A DNA stretch of 64,000 bases, from assembly GCF_030463535.1 (NCBI RefSeq), contig NC_132894.1:29707125-29771124 (forward strand), read 5' to 3'. The DNA comes from Salminus brasiliensis. Taxonomy: Eukaryota > Chordata > Actinopteri > Characiformes > Bryconidae. The notes below the pieces were generated by a model. The model ran no database searches. It was not told the DNA's origin and saw only the letters and a list, made by a program, of their open reading frames with translations. The position numbers and the translations under genes were made by a program. This document shows, piece after piece, positions 50,692 to 61,030 of this stretch (positions are counted from its first letter, which is position 1; each line of letters starts with the position of its first letter).

Positions 50692-53600
50692 GATTCCAAA
50701 CTTTTGAACAGTATTCTTCATTGCTTCTGTCCTACTAGAATGTCTTACTAGAGTCTTCAGAGGGATGAAAATTAGGGATGCACAATTTTGGATTTATACT
50801 GTTAGCAGCGAATATTTGAACCAATTGTAGACGTTTGGCGATGTCTTGAAGAATTGTTACTGCATTTTATTCATTTTACTGCAGTTGAAGCCCTCTGTGA
50901 AATTCTCTGCAACTGCAATCCGGATAGCTGCAGTTCCAATTACTACATTTTATGTTTCTATACAGATATGTACTACGTTTCCCATATTAGCGCATCCTTG
51001 TTCGAACACCTTGCTGAATGTTCTTTATTTTCTGTGGACGTGACACTGTCCCCTAGTTTAAGCAGGTAAAAAATCATTACACAGACGTCTGGCTGATTTG
51101 CAGGAGTAGTTCTGTAAGCCCACCCCCACACTTCTTTTTCTGAACCCGCTGAAAAGTGGCAGATTGTACAGAAGGAGAGCACAAGCTGCTCCTGCAGAAC
51201 TCTAACTGGGCTGCTCGTTCTTGCTGGGTTCCACGCTGGGTTCCTCGGCTGCAGGCAAGCTCACCTGTGGACTCTGCCCTGTCTAGATGAGAGATGGGGG
51301 TGTTCAGGGCCCGCAAGCTGCTCGGGTGGTGCAGATAGCTGCGGGTCGGGGAAGCCAGGCTGCCCAGGTGATAATGGTGGTGATGGTTATCAAGGGAATG
51401 GATGGGGTGAGCACTAATCACGGCTGCGAATGGACACAAATAACAGAGAGGCCATGTTTTTACACACACACGGATTTTCAGCAATGACAGAACATGGGGA
51501 GCAGCGCTCATATACAATAACAGCACATGCACACAAAAGAGCAACACTGAGCAAAACCAAAAGGCAAGCAGCTGTGTTTGAGTTTAAAGCTGTTGTTCAG
51601 CTTAAAATCTAATCTTTCCCCTCTTACCTCAGGTCAGTAGTCCATCAGCCAAGACACGTTTGGTGCCTTTAGCTTTGCACTGAAGCTCTGAATCTAATGT
51701 AGATGGAATGGAAGCTTATACCCCAGCTATACTTCCCTCAACAACAATCTGGACTGCCTCAGATTAGCCAACCTTGAGCTAAACACATATTAAAAGGAGA
51801 AGCACTGGCTTTTATTACTAGTAAAACTAGAGAAAAACGAAGCAGGGGAAGTTAGTAGGAGCAAGGCTAAGAGCTGGCTAACAGCACATTGCGCTGAAAG
51901 GACACATCAAGAAGACAGAAACCCACTCCGGTACGATTTGGGAATAAGTGTTTGTTACAGAGTTCAAACTATAATAATATAACTATAAACTATATAACTA
52001 TGCTGTAATATGTGGCTCCTGTGAGCCATCATAGTCCTGTAAACCAGCATAACATAACTGTGATTATCGTGCTGTATTTGTATGTTTTTTAAATAAGTCC
52101 TCCATTAAAGGAAAATTAACATGTTTTATTCTGTGATAAAATAACAGGGTGGTAAATAGGCTTGCTGAACCACATCTGAGCATTTCTTGCCTGATAAAAA
52201 AATTATTAAAATACTTAATAAATGCATTCTTTGGCCACTTTTCTGGCACACAACAAATTACTCTGTTTTTATTTAAAATTGGATGAAAACAGTGGTGGAC
52301 ACACCGAAAAGCCTTACGTTTGTGCATACATTTGTGCACTTTTATAGATGAATGTCAGTCATACATGTGTAGATCCCTATTAGCAAGTCAGGACAGATTA
52401 CCTAATGACTCCCTACAGTTTGAGGGACGTGTGTGATGATTCCAGCACACACAATTTCAACCTGGTGTCTATTAGCTTCCATTATTTATTTCCGTTATTT
52501 TTTCCATAGTTAGCTACATTATCCTAGCAGAGCTCCAGTACAGAACTAAAGAAGCATCGAACGTGTCTTGGCTATTCGAAAATAATTTGGCCAAACTATT
52601 GCTTTAACAACACTAACAGTACAGCTTATGCATATATTCATGGGCTCCTATTTAAATATTCAACACCGACTCTGAATCATATCTTAAGAATAAGGTGTGC
52701 TCATTAAGTTCCCCTTTAACAAGGGGTCTCTGGAGGAAGGACTAGGTGCACTTACGCTGAGGGGGCTGTGCATCAAAGGGCATCATCATTTTAGGCCTCA
52801 TTCCCCGACGCCCTGCCAGGGTAGACATGCTGTCCTCTGACTCATGGCCTGCAAACCAGAGAGTGACCAGCCTGTGAGAGCGAGCCAGGCTTCCCCAGTC
52901 AAGGGGCTTCACTACAGGCTGTTGCAGCTCTGATAACTGCAGAGACTGAATTTCTCCAGCAGAGGGCAGTGCATGCCCATCATTTTAAAGGCAGTTTTTG
53001 GCTAGATATTGCAGACTGTGTTAGAGCTGCAAAATATAATATTTTTAAATCAAATATATATAGAAGTGACTGGACCCTCCCGTTTGTGCTGGGATCAAAT
53101 GAATTCAGTGCAATAACATACAAACAAAGCTATAAGCACATTAATGCATGTATTCACAGACAGAAAACTGAATGGTGGAAGCAGTGAATGAAGCAGGACT
53201 GCCAGACTGAAGCCGGGCCGAAGTGAAGGCCTCACCACGGTAGGAGTTGCGCCTCTGGAGCATCGGGTCCATAGTGCCGTCTACAGGAGTGATGTCCTGG
53301 GAGGTGCGTGGGATGGGGGTGTCCGTCATGACCGGATTAGGCTCGGGGGACTTATCGATGGGCTTAAGCTCCAAGCGTTCGTGGTGGATCCAGAGATCTG
53401 GTGGCTTTAGATCCTTGGAGTTTCCTTTGTACTTGTGCGAGCCATTGGCAGACTTGCATGCTGCTCGTTTCCTGAAGGAGAGATGAGATTTGTAGAAAGG
53501 TGTTCTGAGTATAAAGGGACTAGGTTGGTCATGTATCAGCTCTGCTCTGCTCGGAGTGTGTAGAGTTGGGCTGCTGGAGTTAAGTAGGAGATACACACAG

Positions 53601-56600
53601 CAGTAGGCTCTTACTTTTTCTGCTGGGAGTTGGTGCGGCGAGTGCACAGAAAGGCTCCCACCACAACCACGACAATGGTGAAGGCCCCCACAGACACGAT
53701 GATGACGATGACGAGGATGTGATTATCACTAGCACCCGCCATGCCTGATTTACCTTGAAAATGCACACAATGACTGCTGTTAATGCAGGCATTTCACTTC
53801 CTGTATTACATATTAGAAAATGCTGACATTAGGGTCATATAAGCATGTATATTTATATAACCACGTGTACTATACTGTCCTTCAGGATCAAGTTTTCTTT
53901 CTACACACCTATTCATACATCTGTCTATATATCCATCTATCAATCCATCTATCCATCAATGAATCAATCAACTCATCCATCCATCCATCAACTTATCCAT
54001 CCATCAATGCATCAACTCATCCATCCATCCATCCATCCATCAACTCATCCATCTATCCACTCATCCATCAACTCAACCATCAACTCATCCATCCATCTAC
54101 TCATTCATCAACTCATCCATCCATCTATTCATCAACTCATCCATCCATCCATCCATCCATTAACTCATCCATCCATCCATCCATCCATCCATTAACTCAT
54201 CCATCCATCTATCCATCAACTCATCCATCCATCCATCCATCCATTAACTCATCCATCCATCTATCCATCCATCCACTCATTCATCAACTCATCCATCCAT
54301 CTATCCATCAACTCATTCATCAACTCATCCATCCATCTATCCATCAACTCATCCATCCATCCATCCATCAACTCTTCCATCTATCCATCCACTCTTCCAT
54401 CTATCCATCAACTCATCCATCCATCCATCAACTCTTCAATCTATCCATCAACTCATCCATCCATCCATCCATCAACTCTTCCATCTATCCATCAACTCAT
54501 CCATCCATCCATCCATCAACTCTTCCATCTATCCATCAACTCATCCATCCATCCATCAACTCCCTTCCATCCACTTATCCATCCACTCGTCTGTCTGTCC
54601 ATCCATCCATTTAATCATCCACCCATTCCATTCCACCTGTTAGCTCACCCAGCTGTTCATCTATGAATTTATCCATACACCTATACGTCCTCCATCTATC
54701 CATGTATCTATCAATCTCCTCATTAATCCATCCATAAACATCAGTAATCAGTGTGTAAATGTCCTCCATCACTCAAAGGTTTGGAATGAGTTTTCCACGA
54801 ACAGAGACCAACTTTGTTAAAATAACTCATTTAAATGTGCTGCCTCCACTTCCTGTTTTTAAAATAATTTTGTCACAATTTGAATAAAATGCAAGCTGTA
54901 CAAAACCGCCCAGAAAGAGAGTCCAAAAACGATAAACAAAGCTGCAGATGATAATCTAATTCCTGAGAAAATGAACATCCAGAATGCCTTGTATTTGAGA
55001 AGTGGCACTATAATCTTTGTGGTAATGACACTGACATGTACACCATCTTATTTCATCTTTAATAACTTCTTGTTATTACTTCTTGTTAGTACCTAGCATA
55101 TAATAATTCAGTCTGCACAGTACAAGTTATTACTGAACACAATAACAATTACTGAGACTGATTTCACACTGTTAAACAGTAGCTCATACTGAGAAAGCAT
55201 GCTCAACACAAGATGTCTTTATGTACTGAGCGGTAGCAGATACATTACCAATGCCAGGATCTAGAACAGTGGGCCGGCCTGGTTTCCCTGGCATACTAGA
55301 AGCTAGAGGGAGGAACAGACAAGAGCACATGAGCACTATACAAAACCCACATTTATCAGCATGACAACAAGATGCTGACAGCAGGACTCCCTGCCTGATC
55401 CCTCACTGCAGTCTGTTTAGCAGTTAGCCGTATCATTATCTCTGCCTCATACATCAGTACAAGATCAGGATGACCAAAGAGTGGCTCCTGATGCTCTGCT
55501 GGACGTGTGTATCTGCTGCTTCCCACATGTGTCTCTTGCTGATAATCTACTGAAGGAAAACTTTAAGGGTCGTTAGACAAGCTAATCAGGCGACTTCTAC
55601 TTATGCATCCAGCACCTGGCTCGAGCTCTCAGGGGTCGCCAGCGACGCGATTCGAAGAGCAGGAACAACGAGTAGTGCAGTGCAATTCAGGGAGACATTA
55701 GAGAGATAAGGAAGGAAAGAGCAATTACCTTGGTCATTAGCCATTTTGTCAGAAGATTCAGCTAGCGGACCAGAGGGGACAGACAGAGCCGAGGAAAGAG
55801 AGAACACAGAGCAGACTAGTTAGCAGGAGCGCCGTGAAGCAAGAGCAAGAAGCGAGAAGCAAAGTGTGTGAGTACCCGTGACCAGAGGGGTAAAGGTGTG
55901 AGCAGAGGGGGAAGCTTTGGTGGAGTGCATCCACATTATTTGCCCATTAAGACTTCAGTACTCTTCTTATTACTGTCTGAATTTGAAGGCTTTGTGTATT
56001 GTATGATGTTGTGAAGAACCTTGTGTCGTTGTATCTTGTCTTTTGTAGTGCTACAAATAAATACATTTACCAACCTAATTTACCTACTGTAGTAATTTAC
56101 TTTACCCATAAACCTTTCTAACATATGTACTATAGTTGTTCATTACTTTACATACAAACTCATTAAATTACTTTGAACTTTTTAAGTTTACTGGCTTTCT
56201 TTACTTAAACACTTACTTTATCGTTTAATAAACTTGATTACATAATACCTTTACTTACTTTTTTTTTCGTACATTCTAACATACATTTTTCTTACATACA
56301 CTTACTAACTGTATTTCTTAATTAACGTTATTAACATATTATACATTCTTTTTTACCTTACTTATATACTAACATTACTCATTCATTTTATTTACTTTCC
56401 GTACAAATGTAATTAATGAATTTTACTAACTTCACTTATTTTTTAACTTTATTTATTTACTAATTTTACTTTTACTTACATCCAGTATCTGTATTTTTAA
56501 TTACCTTTACTTGCAAGCTAACTTTACTTATTTTTGGACTTTACATTTACATTACATACTAATTTTACATACTTATTTTACTAACTTTACTTACAAACTT

Positions 56601-59600
56601 TATTAATGAACTGCACTTACATACTTTACTTTCTAACTTTACAAACAAACTTTACTTACCTTACCTAACTTAGACTTTTACTTGTTCATTTTACTTTCTG
56701 TATTCATTCATTTTATTTTCATTTCTGTTTACTCATTTCTGATGTTTAGTCAGCATGTTTGGTGTTGGAAATTTCTTTTTTAGTTTTGCACTGGTATTGT
56801 GTAAACTGTATGTATAAGGTACTGACAAAATTGGATGCTATTTTTATACTATTTTAATGATTTTATGTTCCAGATTTCTGATAAACACTATGCCTTGTCA
56901 GACACAAGTCTGTCTAAATCTGCTCGGCAACATTTAGGAAGTTCTGGTTTGATTGCCAGATCATTTCTCTAAATAAAGTTTATCTCCTATCCGTCAGTCC
57001 TAACTCCAAAAGGTGGAGTCTGCCCACAAAAAAGGCCTCCACCTCCAAGTTCTCAGAATTCTCAGAAATCCCCTTCTACAATCATACAGTCTCTGATACT
57101 ACAATCACACATAGAAGGTTACTAATCTGAGAAAGAGCGCTGAGCTCTTCGTAGTGCATGTACCTTTAGGGGTGCGGAAATGGACTGCCTCAGACATGGG
57201 GCCCATGCCCTTGGAGTTGCGAGCTTGGATCTTGAAGTAGTACGTAGTGTCGAGGGTCAGGTCCTGGATCTGGTGGGTGAGTCGGTTTCCCACCACCGGC
57301 TCGATGACCCAGTCATGCACCTCGGCATTCACATCCGTGCTGTAGTAGATAATGTAGCCTGGAACACAGAGACACAGAGGAGAACAAATGGGCTTTCCTG
57401 CTGGACGGCTTATTGATAATGTTGTTGAAAGCAAAACAATGTGTCAGTCAGATATAATCCATTAGCCAGCAATTAGGGAACAATCCATTAACACTGAGGC
57501 TTTACCTGTAATTTTGCCATTGGCCTCTGAGGGAGGTTGCCAGTTGACTATAATGGTGCGCGGCCGTCCCTCCTTACTGACCACAGTCACGTCTTTTGGT
57601 GCAGAGCTGGGTGCTGAGGGGAAAATATAATAAGGATGAATAATCAGGGGGAAGTGTGAAAACTACAGATATATGCTCCATGTTAAAACTCTGAAGACAA
57701 CAAAAAAAATTAACTCTTTTGTGTACTTTGCTTTGCTTTGCGTACTGCAGTTTTACAGTGGACCCTCCAGTAAACATATCAGTTATCAGAGCACCAGCAG
57801 AGGAGCCTGCTCGCTATCTCCTAAATAAGTGGTTTGGTGTGTATTTTTCATATATGCAATTTGTGACTGTAAATGTGCAGAGTAAATATCTCTACTGTCC
57901 AGAGAAGAAGGCTTTCTTCTAGATTTTGGAGCACTGCTGTGAGGATTTGATTGCATTCAGTCACAAGAGCATTTGTGAAGTCAGGATGTTGGATGACCAC
58001 CACCCCACCTTATCCCAGAAGTACTAGATGGAGCACCAACCATCATTCCAGAGAACACAGCTTCACTGCTCCACAGCGTAATGCCAATATAACCCTCTAA
58101 CCCATGCCTGACATTGGCATGGTGCCAATAGGATCTCGTTTATCTGCTTCAGAGAGTCCTATTCTTTTGGCAGTACTTCTCTACAGGGACTAGGCAAGCT
58201 GCATGTGTGTATTTGTGTGTGCGTTTGCACATCTGTGTCAGCAAAGTGAGCAACTAGTAGCTAAATGCATTCCTTTGAAGAGGTGTCCGCAAACATTTGG
58301 ACATATAGTGTATCTCACAGTGATCACAGTTTTGACGGTGAAAAAGAAAACGTTATCGTGCTCTGTATACTACAGAAGACTCTTGTCCTCTCTAATGTCC
58401 CTGGAGGCTGCAGTACACCCACTATTAAGGAACCTTTTGCAGGGATTTCCCTCTTCTTAACTGTAAAATAAGGCGTGACCAAGGCTTTTGATAGACAGTG
58501 TAATACGTTACTGTATGACACTGATCAAATGAAAAGACATTACTATGCTCTCCAGCTGCTGGAAACATCTGCGCACATAAATATTCTTTATATTAAACTG
58601 GATGCAGGTGGTCCTTGCGCTTGAGATGGCTGTGGCATGCGTCTGTATGTGTATGTGTGTGTGTGTGTGTGGGGTTGCCTTACTTGCTTCAAACGTCGTC
58701 CCATGAGCTGTCATGCTCCAAGTGCTAGTTTTCCTGCCTTTGGTCACCATGACAGAGAACTCATACAGCGTGTTGGGCTTCAGTCCCGTCACCATGTGAC
58801 TGAGGTTGGTGGTGTTAGCCGTCTGAAAGAGAGTCACACAGATGAGTCAGACTTTTTCATGTCAAAAAACAAAGCAGAGAACGGAAATCCAAGATTTTTA
58901 GGCCAGTGGTTTCCAATCCTAGTGCTCACATCTGATCCAGCTCTTAAAAAAGCCTAGACTGAGTTGAAGCAGGTGTGTCAAAGCAGGAAAAACACAACCC
59001 ACAACAACATGCACACACTAAATATATATAGAGCATATAAAGAGCATTTCTATTCATGGTTCTTACATGACAGCAATGATATATGCACTGCATTGACAAA
59101 AGTATTGAGACACCTGCTCATTCATTGCTTCTTCTGAAATGAAGGGTATTAAAAAAGGGTTATCCTGTATTTGCTGGAGTAACTACTGTCCAGGGAAGGC
59201 TTTATACTAGAGTTTGGAGCCTTGCTGTGAGGATTTGATTGTATTCAGCATCAGGGATTTTGGATGATCACCCTCATAAATAATACTAGACTCTCATAAG
59301 GAGAGATCTGGAGATGTTTTAATGAACACAGTGACATAAAACCATTACTTTTTTTACATGCATGTTATTAGTATGCACAGTACTGTGTATATACAGTATA
59401 TAGATTTGCTAAATGTTTTATTTTTAATGTGTACAGTAGTGTGAACTGCCAGCAGCGCAACGCTGATCTGAAATACAATTCCACTACACATCTGTTAATG
59501 CATCATCTAAATAAGCCAGCACCCAGCCGTGTTTCAAAGGGCAGCCACTTCTCAGTCATTGACCATCTCTTCAGTGGCTGCAAAGAAAACTTGTGATGAT

Positions 59601-61030
59601 GGACAGAATGAATCGCTGGACGGCTAAGCACAATGACTGAAAAACACCAGATGCCAATACACACCATTGAGAGAGATAGATTTTAGTCTCATTAGCCTCT
59701 TTGCACCAGGCTCCTGCATACCATGAAGAAGCACCACTATAGAGCTATCTGTCGAAATGCTTCTGGGAGAGGAAGGGCAAATGTAAAGTCCAGCTAGCTT
59801 CAGTCAATAATCTAGATAGCAGAAATGACAGCTGGACTACACTGGCCACAAGTGACCAACATGACATTTACATGCCACAACCGGCAGAAAAATGTCTGTA
59901 ACATGACTAAACAACATGTTGCTCTAGATAAGAATGTATGTAAATGTACTGTAAATATACTCTACATGCACTATATGGACAAAACTATTGGGACACCTGC
60001 TCATCATGGGTATTGAAAAGAGTTTATCCTGCGTTTGTTGGAGTCTCTACTGTCCAGGAAAGGCTTTCTACTACATTCTGGAGCATTGATGTGATGCATG
60101 TGTGCATCTGTGTCAGCACTGGACAACATTTAAAGTACCTGAATGCAGTCATTAGAAGGGGTGTCCACAAACATTTGGACATACAGTGCATTTACAGGTA
60201 ACAATAATTTGCACTTTCCATATATGAACAACCATCCAAAAGTGTTGTGAAGTACAGTCGGGGTCATAAGTATTTGGACAGTAAATTGCCTCTGTATACC
60301 ATCTCAAGATGTAATTGAAGTGTAGACTTTCAGCTTTACTTCGAGAGGTTTAACAAAACTATTGCATTAATCGTTTAGCATTTACAGCTATTGTTTATAC
60401 AATGACTCCATTGCACAGGTTCTAGAGTAATTGCAATACATGCCAATGCCATTATACTGCCTCCACCATGTTTGGCAGATAATGTGGTTTGCTTCAGATC
60501 ACAAGCCCTTTGTTTCCTTCCTCGTGCTCGCCATTGCAAAAATAAAATAAGGAGGAAACAGGCCACATCTGGCGTTACTGCTTATCAATCAATTGTTACT
60601 TTAATTGGTAATGTCAAATATTTTATTAAATCCTTTAAAGATAAAAAATCTATTTGTGTCATTACAATTAGTGTCATTGTCCGAATACTTATATACCCTG
60701 ACGGTATTCCTAGGGGGGTCCAAACCTGAACCCACCCCCTCCCAACTCTGCAAGAAGCAGAACAACACTGTTGTTGATTTGATTGGATGTACGATACCTT
60801 GTACTTGGTGTTTGCGGGTATGTTGGTCTTCCAGCGTACGGTGTAGTAGCGAGCGTCTGTGATCTTCTGGTTCTTAGGCAGAGAGTTGTCGGCCCATGTG
60901 ACCTTGATAGTGTCGTGGCTCAGAACTGAGGCCTGAACACCCACGGGAGGCATCATGGGAATAGGGTCTGGTACTGGAGTGTATGGAGGATGGAAAAGTT
61001 CGTACAAATCAACGTCAGGGTCTATGGGGT
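45832..61030 (-). CDS. neo1: neogenin (partial, 3' half)
   Basis: Single-pass receptor for netrins and RGM proteins and a BMP co-receptor. Exons in transcript order: 61030-60798, 58822-58684, 57613-57506, 57358-57164, 55761-55729, 55302-55249, 53753-53615, 53471-53236, 52848-52756, 51423-51265, 49704-49453, 48135-48014, 45915-45832. They total 1,847 nt and 615 residues, with every junction GT-AG and in phase. Content: two FN3 domains (family positions 5 and 6, the RGM-binding pair), linker, membrane helix, and a tail with P1 ([15 protein letters not shown]), P2 ([18 protein letters not shown]) and P3 ([18 protein letters not shown]). The end ITTA and the [18 protein letters not shown] block fit neogenin, not DCC. 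The Ig domains and FN3 1-4 lie beyond the right edge. I cannot tell neo1a from neo1b. Confidence 0.95.
46447..46885. mobile_element. teleost interspersed DNA repeat
   Basis: Starts tacagctctggcaaaaatga with agagacctc, runs through ttgcagaaatgacgactgct and ends near cagtctttcacattgctgtt-type sequence (gtctttcacattgctgttgg). I know this as a widespread fish repeat starting with acagctctggaaaaaa. Its class is not certain to me. It lies in the last neo1 intron. Confidence 0.6.
48014..48135 (-). CDS. neo1: neo1 exon: [15 protein letters not shown]
   Basis: 122 nt, phase 1 in and phase 0 out, after gtgtttcag. It encodes [20 protein letters not shown] and [20 protein letters not shown] then G. The donor is gtgagt. 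The last neo1 intron (45916-48013) is 2.1 kb. Confidence 0.94.
48371..48790 (+). mobile_element. Tc1-type MITE copy, left end intact
   Basis: Begins tactatgtggacaaaagtat with tgggacacctg, the left terminal repeat, followed by the family core (ccagg, aaggctttcttctagac, tgtgaggatttgattgcatt). The right terminal repeat is missing. Located in a neo1 intron. Confidence 0.75.
49453..49704 (-). CDS. neo1: neo1 exon: cytoplasmic P2 region
   Basis: 252 nt after tggttacag. It starts [19 protein letters not shown], continues [18 protein letters not shown] and contains the P2 block [20 protein letters not shown], ending [10 protein letters not shown]. Phase 1 to phase 1, donor gtacag. Pro-rich P2 is a protein-interaction site in DCC-family tails. 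Confidence 0.95.
50073..50701. repeat. inverted repeats around (AT)n, possible MITE
   Basis: GTTTGGAATCACTTT at 50612-50626 and its exact complement AAAGTGATTCCAAAC at 50687-50701 enclose about 60 nt of nearly pure (AT)n. The motif GTTTGGAATCACT also occurs at 50073-50085. The structure can fold into a long hairpin. It lies in the neo1 intron between the exons at 51265 and 49704. Confidence 0.8.
51265..51423 (-). CDS. neo1: neo1 exon: 53-codon tail segment, likely alternative
   Basis: 159 nt, phase 1 to phase 1, after cattcgcag. It encodes [40 protein letters not shown] and [13 protein letters not shown]. Its length equals that of the known optional 53-residue cytoplasmic segment of mammalian neogenin, so it is probably a cassette here too. 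It holds an unusual run of four His. Donor gtgagc. Confidence 0.93.
52756..52848 (-). CDS. neo1: neo1 exon: [18 protein letters not shown]
   Basis: 93 nt, phase 1 to phase 1, after ggtttgcag. It encodes [20 protein letters not shown] then [11 protein letters not shown]. This block is neogenin-specific and helps to rule out DCC. Donor gtaagt. Confidence 0.95.
53236..53471 (-). CDS. neo1: neo1 exon: cytoplasmic P1 region
   Basis: 236 nt after tccttcag. It encodes [20 protein letters not shown], then [40 protein letters not shown] and [18 protein letters not shown]. The PPDLWIHHE core is the conserved P1 motif of DCC and neogenin. Phase 1 out at gtgagg. Confidence 0.96.
53615..53753 (-). CDS. 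neo1: neo1 transmembrane exon
   Basis: 139 nt. It encodes [11 protein letters not shown], the hydrophobic span [20 protein letters not shown] and GAFLC, then the stop-transfer TRRTNSQQK. Family knowledge places ectodomain shedding and gamma-secretase cleavage in and near this segment. Donor gtaaga. Confidence 0.95.
53921..54650. repeat. (CATC)n compound microsatellite
   Basis: More than 0.7 kb of ATCCATCCATC blocks punctuated by CAACTC, TCTATC and TTAACTC. Its 264-codon + strand frame (Ser-Ile-His-Pro rich) is a repeat artefact. It lies in the neo1 intron just 5' (in transcript sense) of the transmembrane exon. Confidence 0.97.
55249..55302 (-). CDS. neo1: neo1 small juxtamembrane exon (18 codons)
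   Basis: 54 nt, phase 1 to phase 1, after ctccctctag and before gtaatg, encoding [19 protein letters not shown] with the split codons. It is a Pro/Gly-rich stalk that differs from the human linker, which is longer and Ser/Gly/Pro-rich. It could also be a cassette exon. Confidence 0.82.
55729..55761 (-). CDS. neo1: neo1 small juxtamembrane exon (11 codons)
   Basis: 33 nt, phase 1 to phase 1, after ccgctag and before gtaatt, encoding [11 protein letters not shown]. It matches the neogenin/DCC block SSDKM-NDQ just after the last FN3 domain. The symmetric phase means it can be skipped without a frameshift; an 11-residue variable segment here is known in neogenin isoforms. Confidence 0.88.
55990..56720. 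repeat. AT-rich degenerate (TTTACTTA)n tract
   Basis: Many variants of actttacttac and tactaactttact over about 700 nt, suggesting an old decayed microsatellite in a neo1 intron. Confidence 0.6.
57164..57358 (-). CDS. neo1: neo1 exon: FN3 domain 6, second part
   Basis: 195 nt, phase 1 to phase 1. It encodes [40 protein letters not shown] and [20 protein letters not shown] then FRTPK. FN3 6 is the membrane-proximal domain, known to take part in RGM binding. Confidence 0.96.
57506..57613 (-). CDS. neo1: neo1 exon: FN3 domain 6, first part
   Basis: 108 nt, phase 1 to phase 1, encoding a split Thr then [20 protein letters not shown] and [15 protein letters not shown]. The NWQPP core marks the FN3 B strand. 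Donor gtaaag. Confidence 0.95.
57870..58312 (+). mobile_element. Tc1-type MITE copy, right end intact
   Basis: Family core (ggctttcttctagattttgg, tgtgaggatttgattgcatt) and right terminal repeat (ggtgtccgcaaacatttgga, catatagtg) followed by TA at 58311-58312. The left terminal repeat is lost. Confidence 0.75.
58684..58822 (-). CDS. neo1: neo1 exon: FN3 domain 5, second part
   Basis: 139 nt after tctctttcag. It encodes [40 protein letters not shown] and GTTFEA, ending in phase 1 at gtaagg. The L-P-T-Y-F and tyrosine-corner pattern closes the FN3 fold. Confidence 0.95.
59084..59290 (+). mobile_element. Tc1-type MITE copy, partial
   Basis: tgacaaaagtattgagacac, then ctgctcattcattgcttctt and the core tgtgaggatttgattgtatt. 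It ends without a right terminal repeat. Confidence 0.7.
59969..60188 (+). mobile_element. Tc1-type MITE, complete short copy
   Basis: About 220 bp with both ends: left cactatatggacaaaactat, right (inverted) cactgtatgtccaaatgttt. The core is the shortened family core. Located in a neo1 intron. Confidence 0.75.
60253..60706. mobile_element. Tc1/mariner-type non-autonomous element
   Basis: Left tacagtcggggtcataagta with tttggac; right, inverted, taccgtcagggtatataagt with attcggac. Both ends border TA (60253-60254 and 60705-60706). The interior of about 450 bp lacks transposase. It ends 92 nt from the neo1 exon at 60798. Confidence 0.75.
60798..61030 (-). CDS. neo1: neo1 exon: linker and FN3 domain 5, first part
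   Basis: 233 nt, entering in phase 1 after ttgcag and leaving in phase 0 at gtatcg. It encodes an acidic Pro-rich linker ([20 protein letters not shown]) and the FN3 strands [20 protein letters not shown] through [18 protein letters not shown]. This is the most upstream neo1 exon in the window; none is recognisable from 61031 to 64000. Confidence 0.94.

Noticed and set aside
53820..54614. 264-codon Ser/Ile/His/Pro-rich frame
   Set aside because: It is the (CATC)n microsatellite read through.
45832..61030. Assignment to DCC instead of neogenin
   Set aside because: The tail ends DLNAITTA and carries [18 protein letters not shown] and [10 protein letters not shown] blocks, which fit neogenin; DCC differs at these places.
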